Positions 34,601-42,786 of a stretch of 64,000 nucleotides of DNA are shown piece after piece. A program made the translations under genes and the position numbers. The notes below the pieces were generated by a model. The model saw only the letters and a list, made by a program, of their open reading frames with translations. It was not told where the DNA came from and searched no databases. The first letter of the stretch is position 1, and every line of letters starts with the position of its first letter. The DNA is from CAIZGX01 sp964385405 (GTDB taxonomy: Bacteria > Bacteroidota > Bacteroidia > Flavobacteriales_D > Sanyastnellaceae), in the NCBI GenBank assembly GCA_964385405.1, contig CAYLOT010000007.1, positions 1-64,000 on the forward strand, read 5' to 3'.

Positions 34601-36541
34601 TTATTTCTTAACTACGAGAGTTTTAGTAAACATTCTAGCTCCACCGATTACAAGTGAAACTTCGTAGTTACCAGCATTCAAACCAGCAACATTCAATTCG
34701 AAGTTGTTCATTCCTGGAGTGTATTTACCCAAGTTCTTGAACTCGATTAATTTACCAGTGATGTCACGTACTTCGTAAGCAACGTTTGCAGCCGAAGTTA
34801 ACTCGAAATTAACGCGAGTTGAATTTACAGCTGGGTTTGGAGCGAATTGGAAGAAAGTTAAGTTGTCAGAGTTAATTTCATCAACCGAAACACGCTCAGA
34901 GAGAATCAATCGAACAGCAGGTGAAAAGCTCTGACTTCCGAACCATACGAATTCGCCACTTCCAGCCATCTCATATACCGCCGTTGAGTTGTCAGTATCG
35001 CTGTTATCTTCAGCAGCAACGGTTAATTCTAATGCGCTTGTGTTTTCATTTAATACACCGTTGAAGTATACAGTACCCGGCTGAAGGTCAACAGGAGCGT
35101 CAAATGGGAAATATTGATATCCATTGTCGATCCATCCTGCATTTAGGGTGTAATCTTGTGATGCAAGAACGGCTGCGTCGTTTGGACTTCCTTCAAATAA
35201 AACAGCAGAATATTCAACGTCTGCATCGGAGGTAGGACCAAAAACCACTGTTAAACCGTAGGCCATTGAACCTGCATTTGGACAAGTGTAGAATGCGCCG
35301 TATCCAGTTGGGTCAAATTCACCTGGGCTAGAATCGCTGTCACGTGGAGTTAATTCGATATCGAGGTTGGCTTCGTCCTCATGGCCGTATTCATCTGAAG
35401 AATATACAATGATTTTATCTTTCGCGTTGTTTGCGGAAGTTTCATCTGTTGCGTCGAGGCTTGTGATACTAGCACGGATAGTATATGTACCTTCAGCAGT
35501 TGGTTCCCATCCGGTTTGAATGTACAAAGTATCGCTCAAGAAAGAAGGACATTCTGCGGTATTACCGAACGCTTCCATGGTGAAAGGAGCTGAAACTGCG
35601 TTACCTACTACCGTTCCAGTACCGTCAAGGATGTCTACGTTAATTGATGTGTTTGTTTGATCAGCGCTTCCGTTGTTGCGGTAAATTACACCCACTAAAA
35701 GACCTCCATCAGCAGCGTATGTGCGTTGCTCGAAAGGAGTTACGCGGTATTCCCAAATGTTGAATACATCTCCGTTCGTTACTTGAAGGATTTCTAGATC
35801 GTTGACAACAGAGTTGTCGAAAATTTCAATGTCATCGATTCCCCAGAAGTAGTGGCTGTAACCCGCCGCAGCTGCAGTGTTATAACCCCAACGAACCAAT
35901 ACATTGGATTGTCCTGCAGCAGCACATGAGATGTCAACACGTGTATTCAATGGATTAGCAGAAAGTGAGTTTGCACTTGGAGTGAAGCTGCCATTTGCAG
36001 GGAATACCACCCAGTTGTTTCCACCGTCTGTAGAAACTTCTAACGTCAAAGGAGACGCAGAGAAGCAGCAATAACGGAAGTACTGAGACCATTCAACAAT
36101 AACAGAAGTCATTGCGCTGCAATCTATACTCGGGGTAGAAAGGCTTCCTGTAACATCTTCAACTCCGTTGGAAACCGGGGTATTGTATAAATCGCAATCA
36201 AAAATCACCCATCCGTTCGCGGCAGTCGGAGATGCAAGAGCTGGAAGGGAAGAGGAGAACTCACCTGCAGGTGAGCTTGCGTTGGCTACCATCCAAATTG
36301 TACCTGCTGGGCTGCTGTCTTCAGGAGTCATATCTCCAAAACCAGACGAGAAATCTTGGCTGTAGACAACAACGCGATCGGTTGAGTTTGTGGGATAAGT
36401 TGTGCTAGCGTGTGCAGAACGTTCCAATTCGGTGTTTGAGGGCGCTTTTGGAGCAGCTTTAATGTCGGTCATCGGTGTTACTTGAGCCGATGAGGAAATA
36501 GCTAAACCTATAGCACCGCAAAGAGTAAAAAGTTTTTTCAT
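34601..36541 (-). CDS. T9SS type A sorted protein with choice-of-anchor J-like domain
   Basis: An exported protein of 646 residues: signal peptide (MKKLFTLCGAIGLAISSSAQ), propeptide-like linker, then a MAM-like/choice-of-anchor J domain (about 55-225) with VVVYSQDFSSGFGDM…WMVAN…GWVIFDCDLYN and SIDCSAMTSVIVEWSQYFRYCCFSASPLTLEVSTDGGNNW. A beta-rich middle follows (EILQVTNGDVFNIWEYRVTPFEQR…). The last 75 residues are a type A sorting domain (FFQFAPNPAVNSTRVNF … AGNYEVSLVIGGARMFTKTLVVKK). Its architecture parallels the next gene, so they look like diverged paralogs. ATG 36541 begins the signal peptide; the frame extends to 36586. Confidence 0.85.
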   Translation of the reverse strand: MKKLFTLCGAIGLAISSSAQVTPMTDIKAAPKAPSNTELERSAHASTTYPTNSTDRVVVYSQDFSSGFGDMTPEDSSPAGTIWMVANASSPAGEFSSSLPALASPTAANGWVIFDCDLYNTPVSNGVEDVTGSLSTPSIDCSAMTSVIVEWSQYFRYCCFSASPLTLEVSTDGGNNWVVFPANGSFTPSANSLSANPLNTRVDISCAAAGQSNVLVRWGYNTAAAAGYSHYFWGIDDIEIFDNSVVNDLEILQVTNGDVFNIWEYRVTPFEQRTYAADGGLLVGVIYRNNGSADQTNTSINVDILDGTGTVVGNAVSAPFTMEAFGNTAECPSFLSDTLYIQTGWEPTAEGTYTIRASITSLDATDETSANNAKDKIIVYSSDEYGHEDEANLDIELTPRDSDSSPGEFDPTGYGAFYTCPNAGSMAYGLTVVFGPTSDADVEYSAVLFEGSPNDAAVLASQDYTLNAGWIDNGYQYFPFDAPVDLQPGTVYFNGVLNENTSALELTVAAEDNSDTDNSTAVYEMAGSGEFVWFGSQSFSPAVRLILSERVSVDEINSDNLTFFQFAPNPAVNSTRVNFELTSAANVAYEVRDITGKLIEFKNLGKYTPGMNNFELNVAGLNAGNYEVSLVIGGARMFTKTLVVKK

Positions 36542-36604
36542 CTTAACAGGTTTAATTTTAGGATGGGAAGGTAAGAAATCTTTCAATATGCAAATCTCTT
36601 GGTT

Positions 36605-36637
36605 AAAAAAAAAAGTCCCGCAAATGCGGGACTTTTT
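36605..36637 (-). terminator. Rho-independent terminator after the 631-residue T9SS protein
   Basis: AAAGTCCCGC-ATTT-GCGGGACTTT with a long T-run on the minus strand. Confidence 0.9.
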
Positions 36638-36658
36638 CCTTTCAAGGAAAGTAGCGAA

Positions 36659-38554
36659 TTATTTCACCATCATTTCTTTAGTCAAGCTTGAAGAACCTGC
36701 GGTGATCGTGTATGTATAAACACCTGCACCGAAAGCTTCAGTATTCAAGGTGATCATGTTTTTACCAGCTGGTTTAACACCTTCGTTAGATAAAGCTACA
36801 ATACGTCCAGTCATGTCACGAACAGTTAAAGTAACGCGCTCGTTGCTTGGAAGGCTGTAAACAATGGTAGTGTTTCCGTTAGATGGGTTAGGCATGTTCT
36901 GACCTAATTCGAACGAGTTAGTTCCGTTAACAGAAGCAACAGAAGCAGTTTCATCTGAATTCAAACGAACCATTGGAACAGAACCAGTAGCGCCCCATGA
37001 AGTACCGTCGTACAACCAAGAAACCACCCATTCATTGCTTCCTGATACAGGAATGCGAGTTCCTGAAACACAAGAAACAACAGCAAGGTAAACATTGTCA
37101 GCGTTTAATGTAACCGGAGAAGAGAAAGGAAGAGTTACAAAAGTGTTTTCACCTACGCTATTGAATTCGTTTCCTGTGAAGATGTACTCCAAAGTTTCAA
37201 CTCCAATATCAGTGAAGATAGGATCTCCTGCAGCGTCGAAACCTTCCCAAAGGTAGATTCTACCGATGATTGGGTCGCCGGCAGCTGATCCAGCTCCAAT
37301 GGCAACATCAATACCACCGAATTGGTCGTCAGCGTAAATATCAAACAAGTTACCTACTTCAAAGTCTGAATCTGGTCCCATGAATGCTTGTGCAGCATCA
37401 GCATCGCGACCGTAGGTGAATTGAGTAATTTCTATAGAAGCGGTTCCTGTGTTGTTTGAAGCAACATCGTCGCCAGTAGCTGAAGTCGTTGTACCGGTGA
37501 TTTGAACAGTTCCAACAGCACTTGGAGTCCAAGTTGTTGCAACTGAAATGGTATCCTTGTCAAGTGAAAGGAAGTTTGCAGAGGTTTGATCCGCTGCGAA
37601 AGGAGAACCAGCAACAGGAGTTCCGTTGAAAGTAACTTCGTAGTTCATGGTAGCATCAACCTGATTGTTAGTACCTCCGTTGAAGATTACAGATGTAGCG
37701 TGAACGGGGCTAACTTGAGTAACCGGAACTCGGTTGTAATCCCAGAATCCTAAACCGAAGTTCGCTTGATTCCAGTCTCCAACTTTTGTCTTTACAACAC
37801 GAATGTCATTAGCAGGAAGTTCACCCACAACTACGTTGTCAACTGCGAATCCAGATGCCCAAGAACCAGCGTCGGTCCATTGGAAACGAATGATTACGGT
37901 TGAAGAGCTAATGCTGTACAAAGGAACAATAATTGACTGCCAATAGTCTTGATCTAATGGAAATACATCAATGTTTGCTCCTGTTTCGTCAACACCGATT
38001 GGAACGATATTGAAAGTGGTTCCACCATCGGTAGAAACTTGAAGCGTAGCATCACCACCACCGAAATTTCCATCGTGGAAAATATCGAAAGAAATAGCAA
38101 TGTTAGAAGCTGCTGAGAAATCTAAAGTAGGAGATTGAAGGTATACATCATCCATTGCACAGTCGCATGGTGTGTTATCATCATTTGCACCGGCAAATTT
38201 GTTTCCAGTACCTACTTGAGGAACTGGCCAGTAGCCACCACCATTAGCAGTTGTGCTGTTGTGCGTTTTGAAAGCATTACCCATAGATTGGTCTGCTTGA
38301 ACAACTTGGTTTGTAGACCATCCAGCAGGTAAACCCGCAGGTAAAGTTCCAGAAACTCCTTGGAAGTCTTCGGTAAGAAGTACTACACGGTTACTCCAGT
38401 CGATAGATGGAGCCATTTCTTGACGAATGCTAGCTCTTGGGGAAATTTCGCTTCTTGTGAAAGTTCTGCGAGCAGGTGATTGTTGCACTGACCATTGAGC
38501 GAATGATACACTCGCTACTGCTGTGAACAAACCTAATAAGTAGATTTTCTTCAT
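36659..38554 (-). CDS. T9SS type A sorted protein with choice-of-anchor J-like domain
   Basis: A 631-residue exported protein with a signal peptide (MKKIYLLGLFTAVASVSFAQ) and an Arg-rich propeptide-like stretch (SPARRTFTRSEISPRASIR). A domain at about residues 55-250 (VVLLTEDFQGVSGTLPAGLPAGW…SPTLDFSAASNIAISFDIFHDGNFGGGDATLQVSTDGGTTFN) is a jelly-roll of the choice-of-anchor J/MAM type, followed by CARDB-like beta modules (NDIRVVKTKVGDWN…). The C-terminus (FELGQNMPNPSNGNTTIVYSLP … AGVYTYTITAGSSSLTKEMMVK) is a type A sorting domain. A TAAATTTA box ends 5 nt before the ATG. Confidence 0.87.
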   Translation of the reverse strand: MKKIYLLGLFTAVASVSFAQWSVQQSPARRTFTRSEISPRASIRQEMAPSIDWSNRVVLLTEDFQGVSGTLPAGLPAGWSTNQVVQADQSMGNAFKTHNSTTANGGGYWPVPQVGTGNKFAGANDDNTPCDCAMDDVYLQSPTLDFSAASNIAISFDIFHDGNFGGGDATLQVSTDGGTTFNIVPIGVDETGANIDVFPLDQDYWQSIIVPLYSISSSTVIIRFQWTDAGSWASGFAVDNVVVGELPANDIRVVKTKVGDWNQANFGLGFWDYNRVPVTQVSPVHATSVIFNGGTNNQVDATMNYEVTFNGTPVAGSPFAADQTSANFLSLDKDTISVATTWTPSAVGTVQITGTTTSATGDDVASNNTGTASIEITQFTYGRDADAAQAFMGPDSDFEVGNLFDIYADDQFGGIDVAIGAGSAAGDPIIGRIYLWEGFDAAGDPIFTDIGVETLEYIFTGNEFNSVGENTFVTLPFSSPVTLNADNVYLAVVSCVSGTRIPVSGSNEWVVSWLYDGTSWGATGSVPMVRLNSDETASVASVNGTNSFELGQNMPNPSNGNTTIVYSLPSNERVTLTVRDMTGRIVALSNEGVKPAGKNMITLNTEAFGAGVYTYTITAGSSSLTKEMMVK

Positions 38555-38559
38555 TTGAT

Positions 38560-38567
38560 TAAATTTA
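38560..38567 (-). promoter_or_regulatory. -7-like box TAAATTTA before the 631-residue T9SS gene
   Basis: One mismatch to TAnnTTTG, ending 5 nt before the ATG at 38554. A TATATTCG lies further upstream and could be the real box, so the assignment is weak. Confidence 0.25.
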
Positions 38568-38635
38568 AGTTAACTTTTGCGGTTACGAATATAATGAAAT
38601 TCTTGGTGAACTCTCCAACGAAATTCAAGGGTAAT

Positions 38636-39436
38636 TTACATTTCCGCCTTATTTTTTTCAACGCGTTGCGCCACGCGAATGCTTATTTCGTATAGTAACA
38701 ACAAGGGCAAAGAAACAAGCATTTGACTTGTAACGTCTGGTGGGGTAATGATTGCACTTACGATCAGATTAACCACAAAAGCGTGCCTTCTGTACTTCTT
38801 CAGAAATTCAGAAGTAACCAATCCGATTTTCGCCAAAAAATAAATGACAACGGGCATTTGAAATACCAAACCTGTTCCCAGTATTAACGACGAGCAAAGC
38901 TTGAGGTAGGAAAGGATGGTTGCATTCACCTCAACATCTGCAAAGGCAAAGTTTCCAAGAAACTGAATAGACAGTGGGGTCAAAACGTAATAGCCAAAGA
39001 GAATTCCTAAAAAGAAAAGAAGCGAGACGTAAAATCCAATGCCTCGGACCGATTTTAATTCGGATTTCCGGAGACCGGGTTTGATAAATGCCCACAGTTG
39101 ATAAAAAATTGCTGGAAATGCGAGGATTACTCCTCCAATTAATACCACAGTCATGTATGCAGAAAAATTTCCGCCCATGGTGGTGCTTTGTAACGTGAAA
39201 TTAGCGTCTGAAAAACAGAGCTGTTCCTCTAATCCAAGGTTGTGACCAAGCCAACAGAAGAAGCGATAGGTAGGGAAGTCGGCTCTTCTGGGAGCCATAA
39301 TAATGTTCTCAATGATGAAGGTGTCAAAGATGAATACAACCACAACCCCCGCAACGGCAAATAGAACTGCACGGAATAACCTTTTGCGTAACTCTTCCAA
39401 ATGCTCAAGGAAACTCATGTTTTTTTCTTCCGCCAT
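38636..39436 (-). CDS. tatC: Sec-independent protein translocase TatC
   Basis: Core receptor of the twin-arginine translocation pathway, which exports folded proteins. The 266 residues contain the N-terminal signature MSFLEHLEELRKRLFRAVLFAV (cytoplasmic, twin-arginine recognition), six predicted membrane helices, and AFIKPGLRKSELKSVRGIGFYVSLLFFLGILFGYYVL. A periplasmic loop of about 60 residues between helices 1 and 2 is longer than in E. coli. It starts 5 nt after the kdsD stop, so the two are an operon. TatA/B is not in the window. Confidence 0.93.
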   Translation of the reverse strand: MAEEKNMSFLEHLEELRKRLFRAVLFAVAGVVVVFIFDTFIIENIIMAPRRADFPTYRFFCWLGHNLGLEEQLCFSDANFTLQSTTMGGNFSAYMTVVLIGGVILAFPAIFYQLWAFIKPGLRKSELKSVRGIGFYVSLLFFLGILFGYYVLTPLSIQFLGNFAFADVEVNATILSYLKLCSSLILGTGLVFQMPVVIYFLAKIGLVTSEFLKKYRRHAFVVNLIVSAIITPPDVTSQMLVSLPLLLLYEISIRVAQRVEKNKAEM

Positions 39437-39441
39437 ACTAC

Positions 39442-40416
39442 CTAATTAATTCCTGCGCTCAGTAAATCATGCAAATGTATTATCCCGCAATATTTTCCCT
39501 CCTCATTAATAACAAGTAATTGACTAATCTTGTTACTTTCCATCAATTGAAAACCTTCAACGGCCAAAGCTGAAAATTGGATTCTCTTTGCTGAGCTATT
39601 CATGAGGTCCGCAGCCGTTAATGTGTCAAGATCAAGGCTTCGTTCTATCGCTCGGCGAATATCACCATCTGTTACTATTCCAACTAATTGATTGTTTTCA
39701 ATGACTGCGGTTGCTCCGGTCCTTTTTGATGAAATTTCTATGAGTAAATCTCGAAAATTGCAATTGGGTTCAACCTGAGGCGTAGCCTCGGCCCTCATAA
39801 TTTGACCAATCGTTGTAAATAACTTTTTCCCAAGCGCACCACCCGGATGGAATTTTGCAAAGTCAAGTTTGCCAAACCCACGCTCAGTCATCAATGAAAC
39901 TGCTATCGCGTCACCAACGGCAAGTTGAAGTGTCGTACTTACAGTTGGGGCAAGATTGTTTGGACAAGCCTCGCCATTCATTGGGGTGTGAATGAAGAAA
40001 TTCGACTCAGTCGCTAAATAGCTCGAGGTATTTGCTCCAACTCCAATTAAAATCACGTTCATAGATTTTAAGAGAGAAACCAAATATTGAATCTCAGGTG
40101 AATCTCCGCTTTTGGAAAGACAGAAAACGACACTATTATTTTGAACCATGCCTAAATCACCATGAATAGCTTCCGAGGCATGTAAAAATTGTGAGGGCTG
40201 ACCCGTACTGTTGAAGGTGGCAACCCATTTTTGTGCAATGATTCCGCTCTTTCCTATGCCCGTAATTATAACGGGTTGTTTTGTTTCAAGAACTTTGTTC
40301 ACGGCTGAGACAAACGTGTCACCCAATGATAGACCCAATCCAGTAAGTGCGTCAGATTCTAGTTGAATCGCTTCTTTGGCAGAACCTAGTATAGTGTTGT
40401 TTTTGGTCGATTTCAC
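39442..40416 (-). CDS. kdsD: Arabinose-5-phosphate isomerase, KpsF/GutQ family
   Basis: Converts ribulose-5-phosphate to arabinose-5-phosphate for KDO synthesis in lipopolysaccharide. The 324 residues have a SIS domain (about 40-180: PVIITGIGKSGIIAQKWVATFNSTGQPSQFLHASEAIHGDLGM and CLSKSGDSPEI), the connecting FAKFHPGGALGKKLF and two CBS domains (about 205-324) with LVGIVTDGDIRRAIE. The start is GTG, and a CATCTTTG -7-like box ends 4 nt before it. It is divergent from recQ, with tatC downstream; recQ-kdsD-tatC is an arrangement I recall from other Bacteroidota. Confidence 0.92.
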   Translation of the reverse strand: MKSTKNNTILGSAKEAIQLESDALTGLGLSLGDTFVSAVNKVLETKQPVIITGIGKSGIIAQKWVATFNSTGQPSQFLHASEAIHGDLGMVQNNSVVFCLSKSGDSPEIQYLVSLLKSMNVILIGVGANTSSYLATESNFFIHTPMNGEACPNNLAPTVSTTLQLAVGDAIAVSLMTERGFGKLDFAKFHPGGALGKKLFTTIGQIMRAEATPQVEPNCNFRDLLIEISSKRTGATAVIENNQLVGIVTDGDIRRAIERSLDLDTLTAADLMNSSAKRIQFSALAVEGFQLMESNKISQLLVINEEGKYCGIIHLHDLLSAGIN

Positions 40417-40420
40417 TTTG

Positions 40421-40428
40421 CAAAGATG
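40421..40428 (-). promoter_or_regulatory. -7-like box CATCTTTG before kdsD
   Basis: One mismatch to TAnnTTTG at its first base, ending 4 nt before the GTG at 40416. The rest of the 146-nt kdsD-recQ interval holds no other feature I can name. Confidence 0.3.
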
Positions 40429-40562
40429 CGAAGAATCAGGAGTTTTTTAGGCCTTTTTTTTAGGTGGAAATTGTTTGGTGTGCATTTGGTTTTGTGCTTA
40501 CATTCGTTTAGCGAACTTAATCGCAACGTTATTGTTTCTTAACGTAAATATTACTGCAGAAA

Positions 40563-42767
40563 ATGATTACATCGACAGAAATGGCTCCGAAAGAAGCCTT
40601 GAAATATTTTTTTGGTTTTTCAAATTTTAAAGGTCTTCAGCAAGATGTGGTTAACAACGTGCTGGCTGGGAACGACACTTTTGTCATCATGCCAACGGGT
40701 GGTGGTAAGTCTTTGTGCTATCAGCTCCCTGCACTAATGTTAGAAGGAACCGCAATAGTTGTTTCACCACTGATTGCACTTATGAAAAATCAGGTAGATG
40801 CCATGCGGGGTTTTTCGAACGAAGAAGGGATAGCGCATGTAATTAACTCATCGCTTAATAAAGGAGAGATTGCACAAGTGAAGAAGGATATGCTCAGCGG
40901 GAAAACGAAACTCCTTTACGTTGCCCCCGAATCTCTTACGAAAGACGAGAACATTGAATTTCTTCGCACTTGTAAAATTTCGTTTGTTGCCATTGATGAA
41001 GCGCACTGTATATCCGAATGGGGACATGATTTTCGCCCTGAATACAGAAGAATTAAAAATATCATTCAGCAAATCGCTGACTTGCCTGTTATGGCGTTAA
41101 CAGCTACCGCAACCCCGAAAGTTCAATTAGATATTCAAAAAAACCTTGGCATGGTAGACGCCAAGGTGTTTAAATCTTCGTTCAATCGCGAAAATCTTTA
41201 CTATGAAGTTCGTCCAAAGGTTAACGTGGGTAAACAGATAATCCAATTCATTAAAGCCAATGGTGGCAAAAGTGGAATTGTCTATTGCTTATCACGCAAG
41301 AAGACAGAGGAGATTGCAGAACTTCTTGTAGCGAATGGAATAAAGGCACTGCCATATCATGCAGGAATGGATAGCCACCAGCGCAACGATGTGCAAGACA
41401 AATTCCTGATGCAAGATGTGGATGTTATTGTTGCAACCATTGCATTCGGAATGGGGATCGACAAACCAGATGTTCGCTTCGTAATTCACCACGACATTCC
41501 AAAGAGTTTAGAAAGTTATTATCAAGAAACGGGAAGAGCAGGAAGAGATGGGGGTGAGGGACATTGTTTAGCCTTTTACTCTCCGAAGGATGTAGAAAAA
41601 TTAGAGAAGTTCTTGCATGGAAAGCCCGTTGCTGAGCAAGAGATTGGAATGTTACTTCTTCAAGAAGTAATGGCTTATGCAGAAACGGCAATGAGCAGAA
41701 GAAAATATTTACTGCACTATTTTGGCGAAGAGTGGGATGAGGTGAATGGCGAAGGTGCGGGAATGGATGACAACTCTCGGAAGCCGAAAGAAATTTTTGA
41801 CGCAACGGGTGATGTGAAATTGATACTCGAATGCATTAAAGCATTCAAAGAAACTCACAAAGCGAAATTTATAGCCAATGTTTTATGTGGCGTGAACAAT
41901 GCAGAAGTTTCAACATACAAGGCCGATAAGCACAAACTGTTCGGTACGGGTAAAGAAGAGACCGACAAACATTGGAACGCCATTATGCGCCAATTGTTGG
42001 TGAAGAATTTAATTCGAAAGGAAATTGAAACATACGGAACTCTTAAGTTAACTGCGGAAGGCTTGGAATTTTTGAAGTCCCCATTCAAAATAGAATTGGT
42101 GAAAGAGGAAGAAATTGGAGAGACAGATGATGACGGCGAGTTGATCCATGCAGTGAAAGCTTCTGGTGGAGGAGCAGCAGATGAAACATTGTTTCTAATG
42201 TTGAAAGAACTGCGTCAAAAAGTTTCGAAAGAGAAAGGTCTTCCGCCATATGTTATTTTTTCTGAACCTTCATTGGAAGAAATGGCAACCCAGTATCCGA
42301 TAACATTTGATGAACTTTCACATATTGGTGGAGTGGGTAAGGGCAAGGCCATGAAGTTTGGTGGTGTTTTCTTGGCGCTGATTAAAAAGTATGTAGAAGA
42401 TAATGATATTGAACGTCCTGAGGATTTTGTATTGAAGAGTGCACACGCTAAGAGCAGTCACAAGATTAAAATAATTCAAAACGTAGATAAGCGTATTCCG
42501 TTATTTGATATTGCGAAAGGAATAGGAAAGACTTATTCTGAATTGATCGATGAAATAGAAACAATCGTTCATGCTGGAACTCGCTTAGATATTCAGTATT
42601 TCATAGATGATGAAATAGACGAAGATGCGCAAGATGAAATCATGGAGTATTTCATGCAGTCTGAAACAGATGATATTCTCGAAGCAGAAGATTATTTCGA
42701 TGGTGACTACGAAGAAGAAATTCTTCGCCTAATGCGAATTAAATTTCATTCAGAAATAGGGAATTAA
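40563..42767 (+). CDS. recQ: ATP-dependent DNA helicase RecQ
   Basis: 3'-5' DNA helicase of 734 residues used in recombination repair. The motif order is: motif 0 FFGFSNFKGLQQDVVNNVL, I VIMPTGGGKSLCYQLPAL, II FVAIDEAHCISEWGHDFRPEY, III MALTATATPKV, V VATIAFGMGIDKPDVR and VI YYQETGRAGRDGGEG. The RQC region at about 355-400 reads SRRKYLLHYFGEEWDEVNGEGAGMDDN. The Cys residues that bind zinc in E. coli RecQ are not there. An HRDC domain follows (about 535-605), then a helical tail of about 110 residues, ending in an acidic stretch. The stop codon lies within the terminator palindrome at 42753. Confidence 0.95.
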   Translation: MITSTEMAPKEALKYFFGFSNFKGLQQDVVNNVLAGNDTFVIMPTGGGKSLCYQLPALMLEGTAIVVSPLIALMKNQVDAMRGFSNEEGIAHVINSSLNKGEIAQVKKDMLSGKTKLLYVAPESLTKDENIEFLRTCKISFVAIDEAHCISEWGHDFRPEYRRIKNIIQQIADLPVMALTATATPKVQLDIQKNLGMVDAKVFKSSFNRENLYYEVRPKVNVGKQIIQFIKANGGKSGIVYCLSRKKTEEIAELLVANGIKALPYHAGMDSHQRNDVQDKFLMQDVDVIVATIAFGMGIDKPDVRFVIHHDIPKSLESYYQETGRAGRDGGEGHCLAFYSPKDVEKLEKFLHGKPVAEQEIGMLLLQEVMAYAETAMSRRKYLLHYFGEEWDEVNGEGAGMDDNSRKPKEIFDATGDVKLILECIKAFKETHKAKFIANVLCGVNNAEVSTYKADKHKLFGTGKEETDKHWNAIMRQLLVKNLIRKEIETYGTLKLTAEGLEFLKSPFKIELVKEEEIGETDDDGELIHAVKASGGGAADETLFLMLKELRQKVSKEKGLPPYVIFSEPSLEEMATQYPITFDELSHIGGVGKGKAMKFGGVFLALIKKYVEDNDIERPEDFVLKSAHAKSSHKIKIIQNVDKRIPLFDIAKGIGKTYSELIDEIETIVHAGTRLDIQYFIDDEIDEDAQDEIMEYFMQSETDDILEAEDYFDGDYEEEILRLMRIKFHSEIGN

Positions 42768-42778
42768 TTCCCTATTTC
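42753..42778. terminator. 26-nt perfect palindrome at the recQ/fadE junction, likely bidirectional terminator
   Basis: GAAATAGGGAATT and its exact inverse complement form a 26-nt perfect inverted repeat. It spans the last codons and stop of recQ (stop 42765-42767) and ends 8 nt before the stop of the convergent fadE. Only a short CCTTTT follows on the plus strand, so it is weaker than the other terminators. Confidence 0.7.
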
Positions 42779-42786
42779 CTTTTCTG

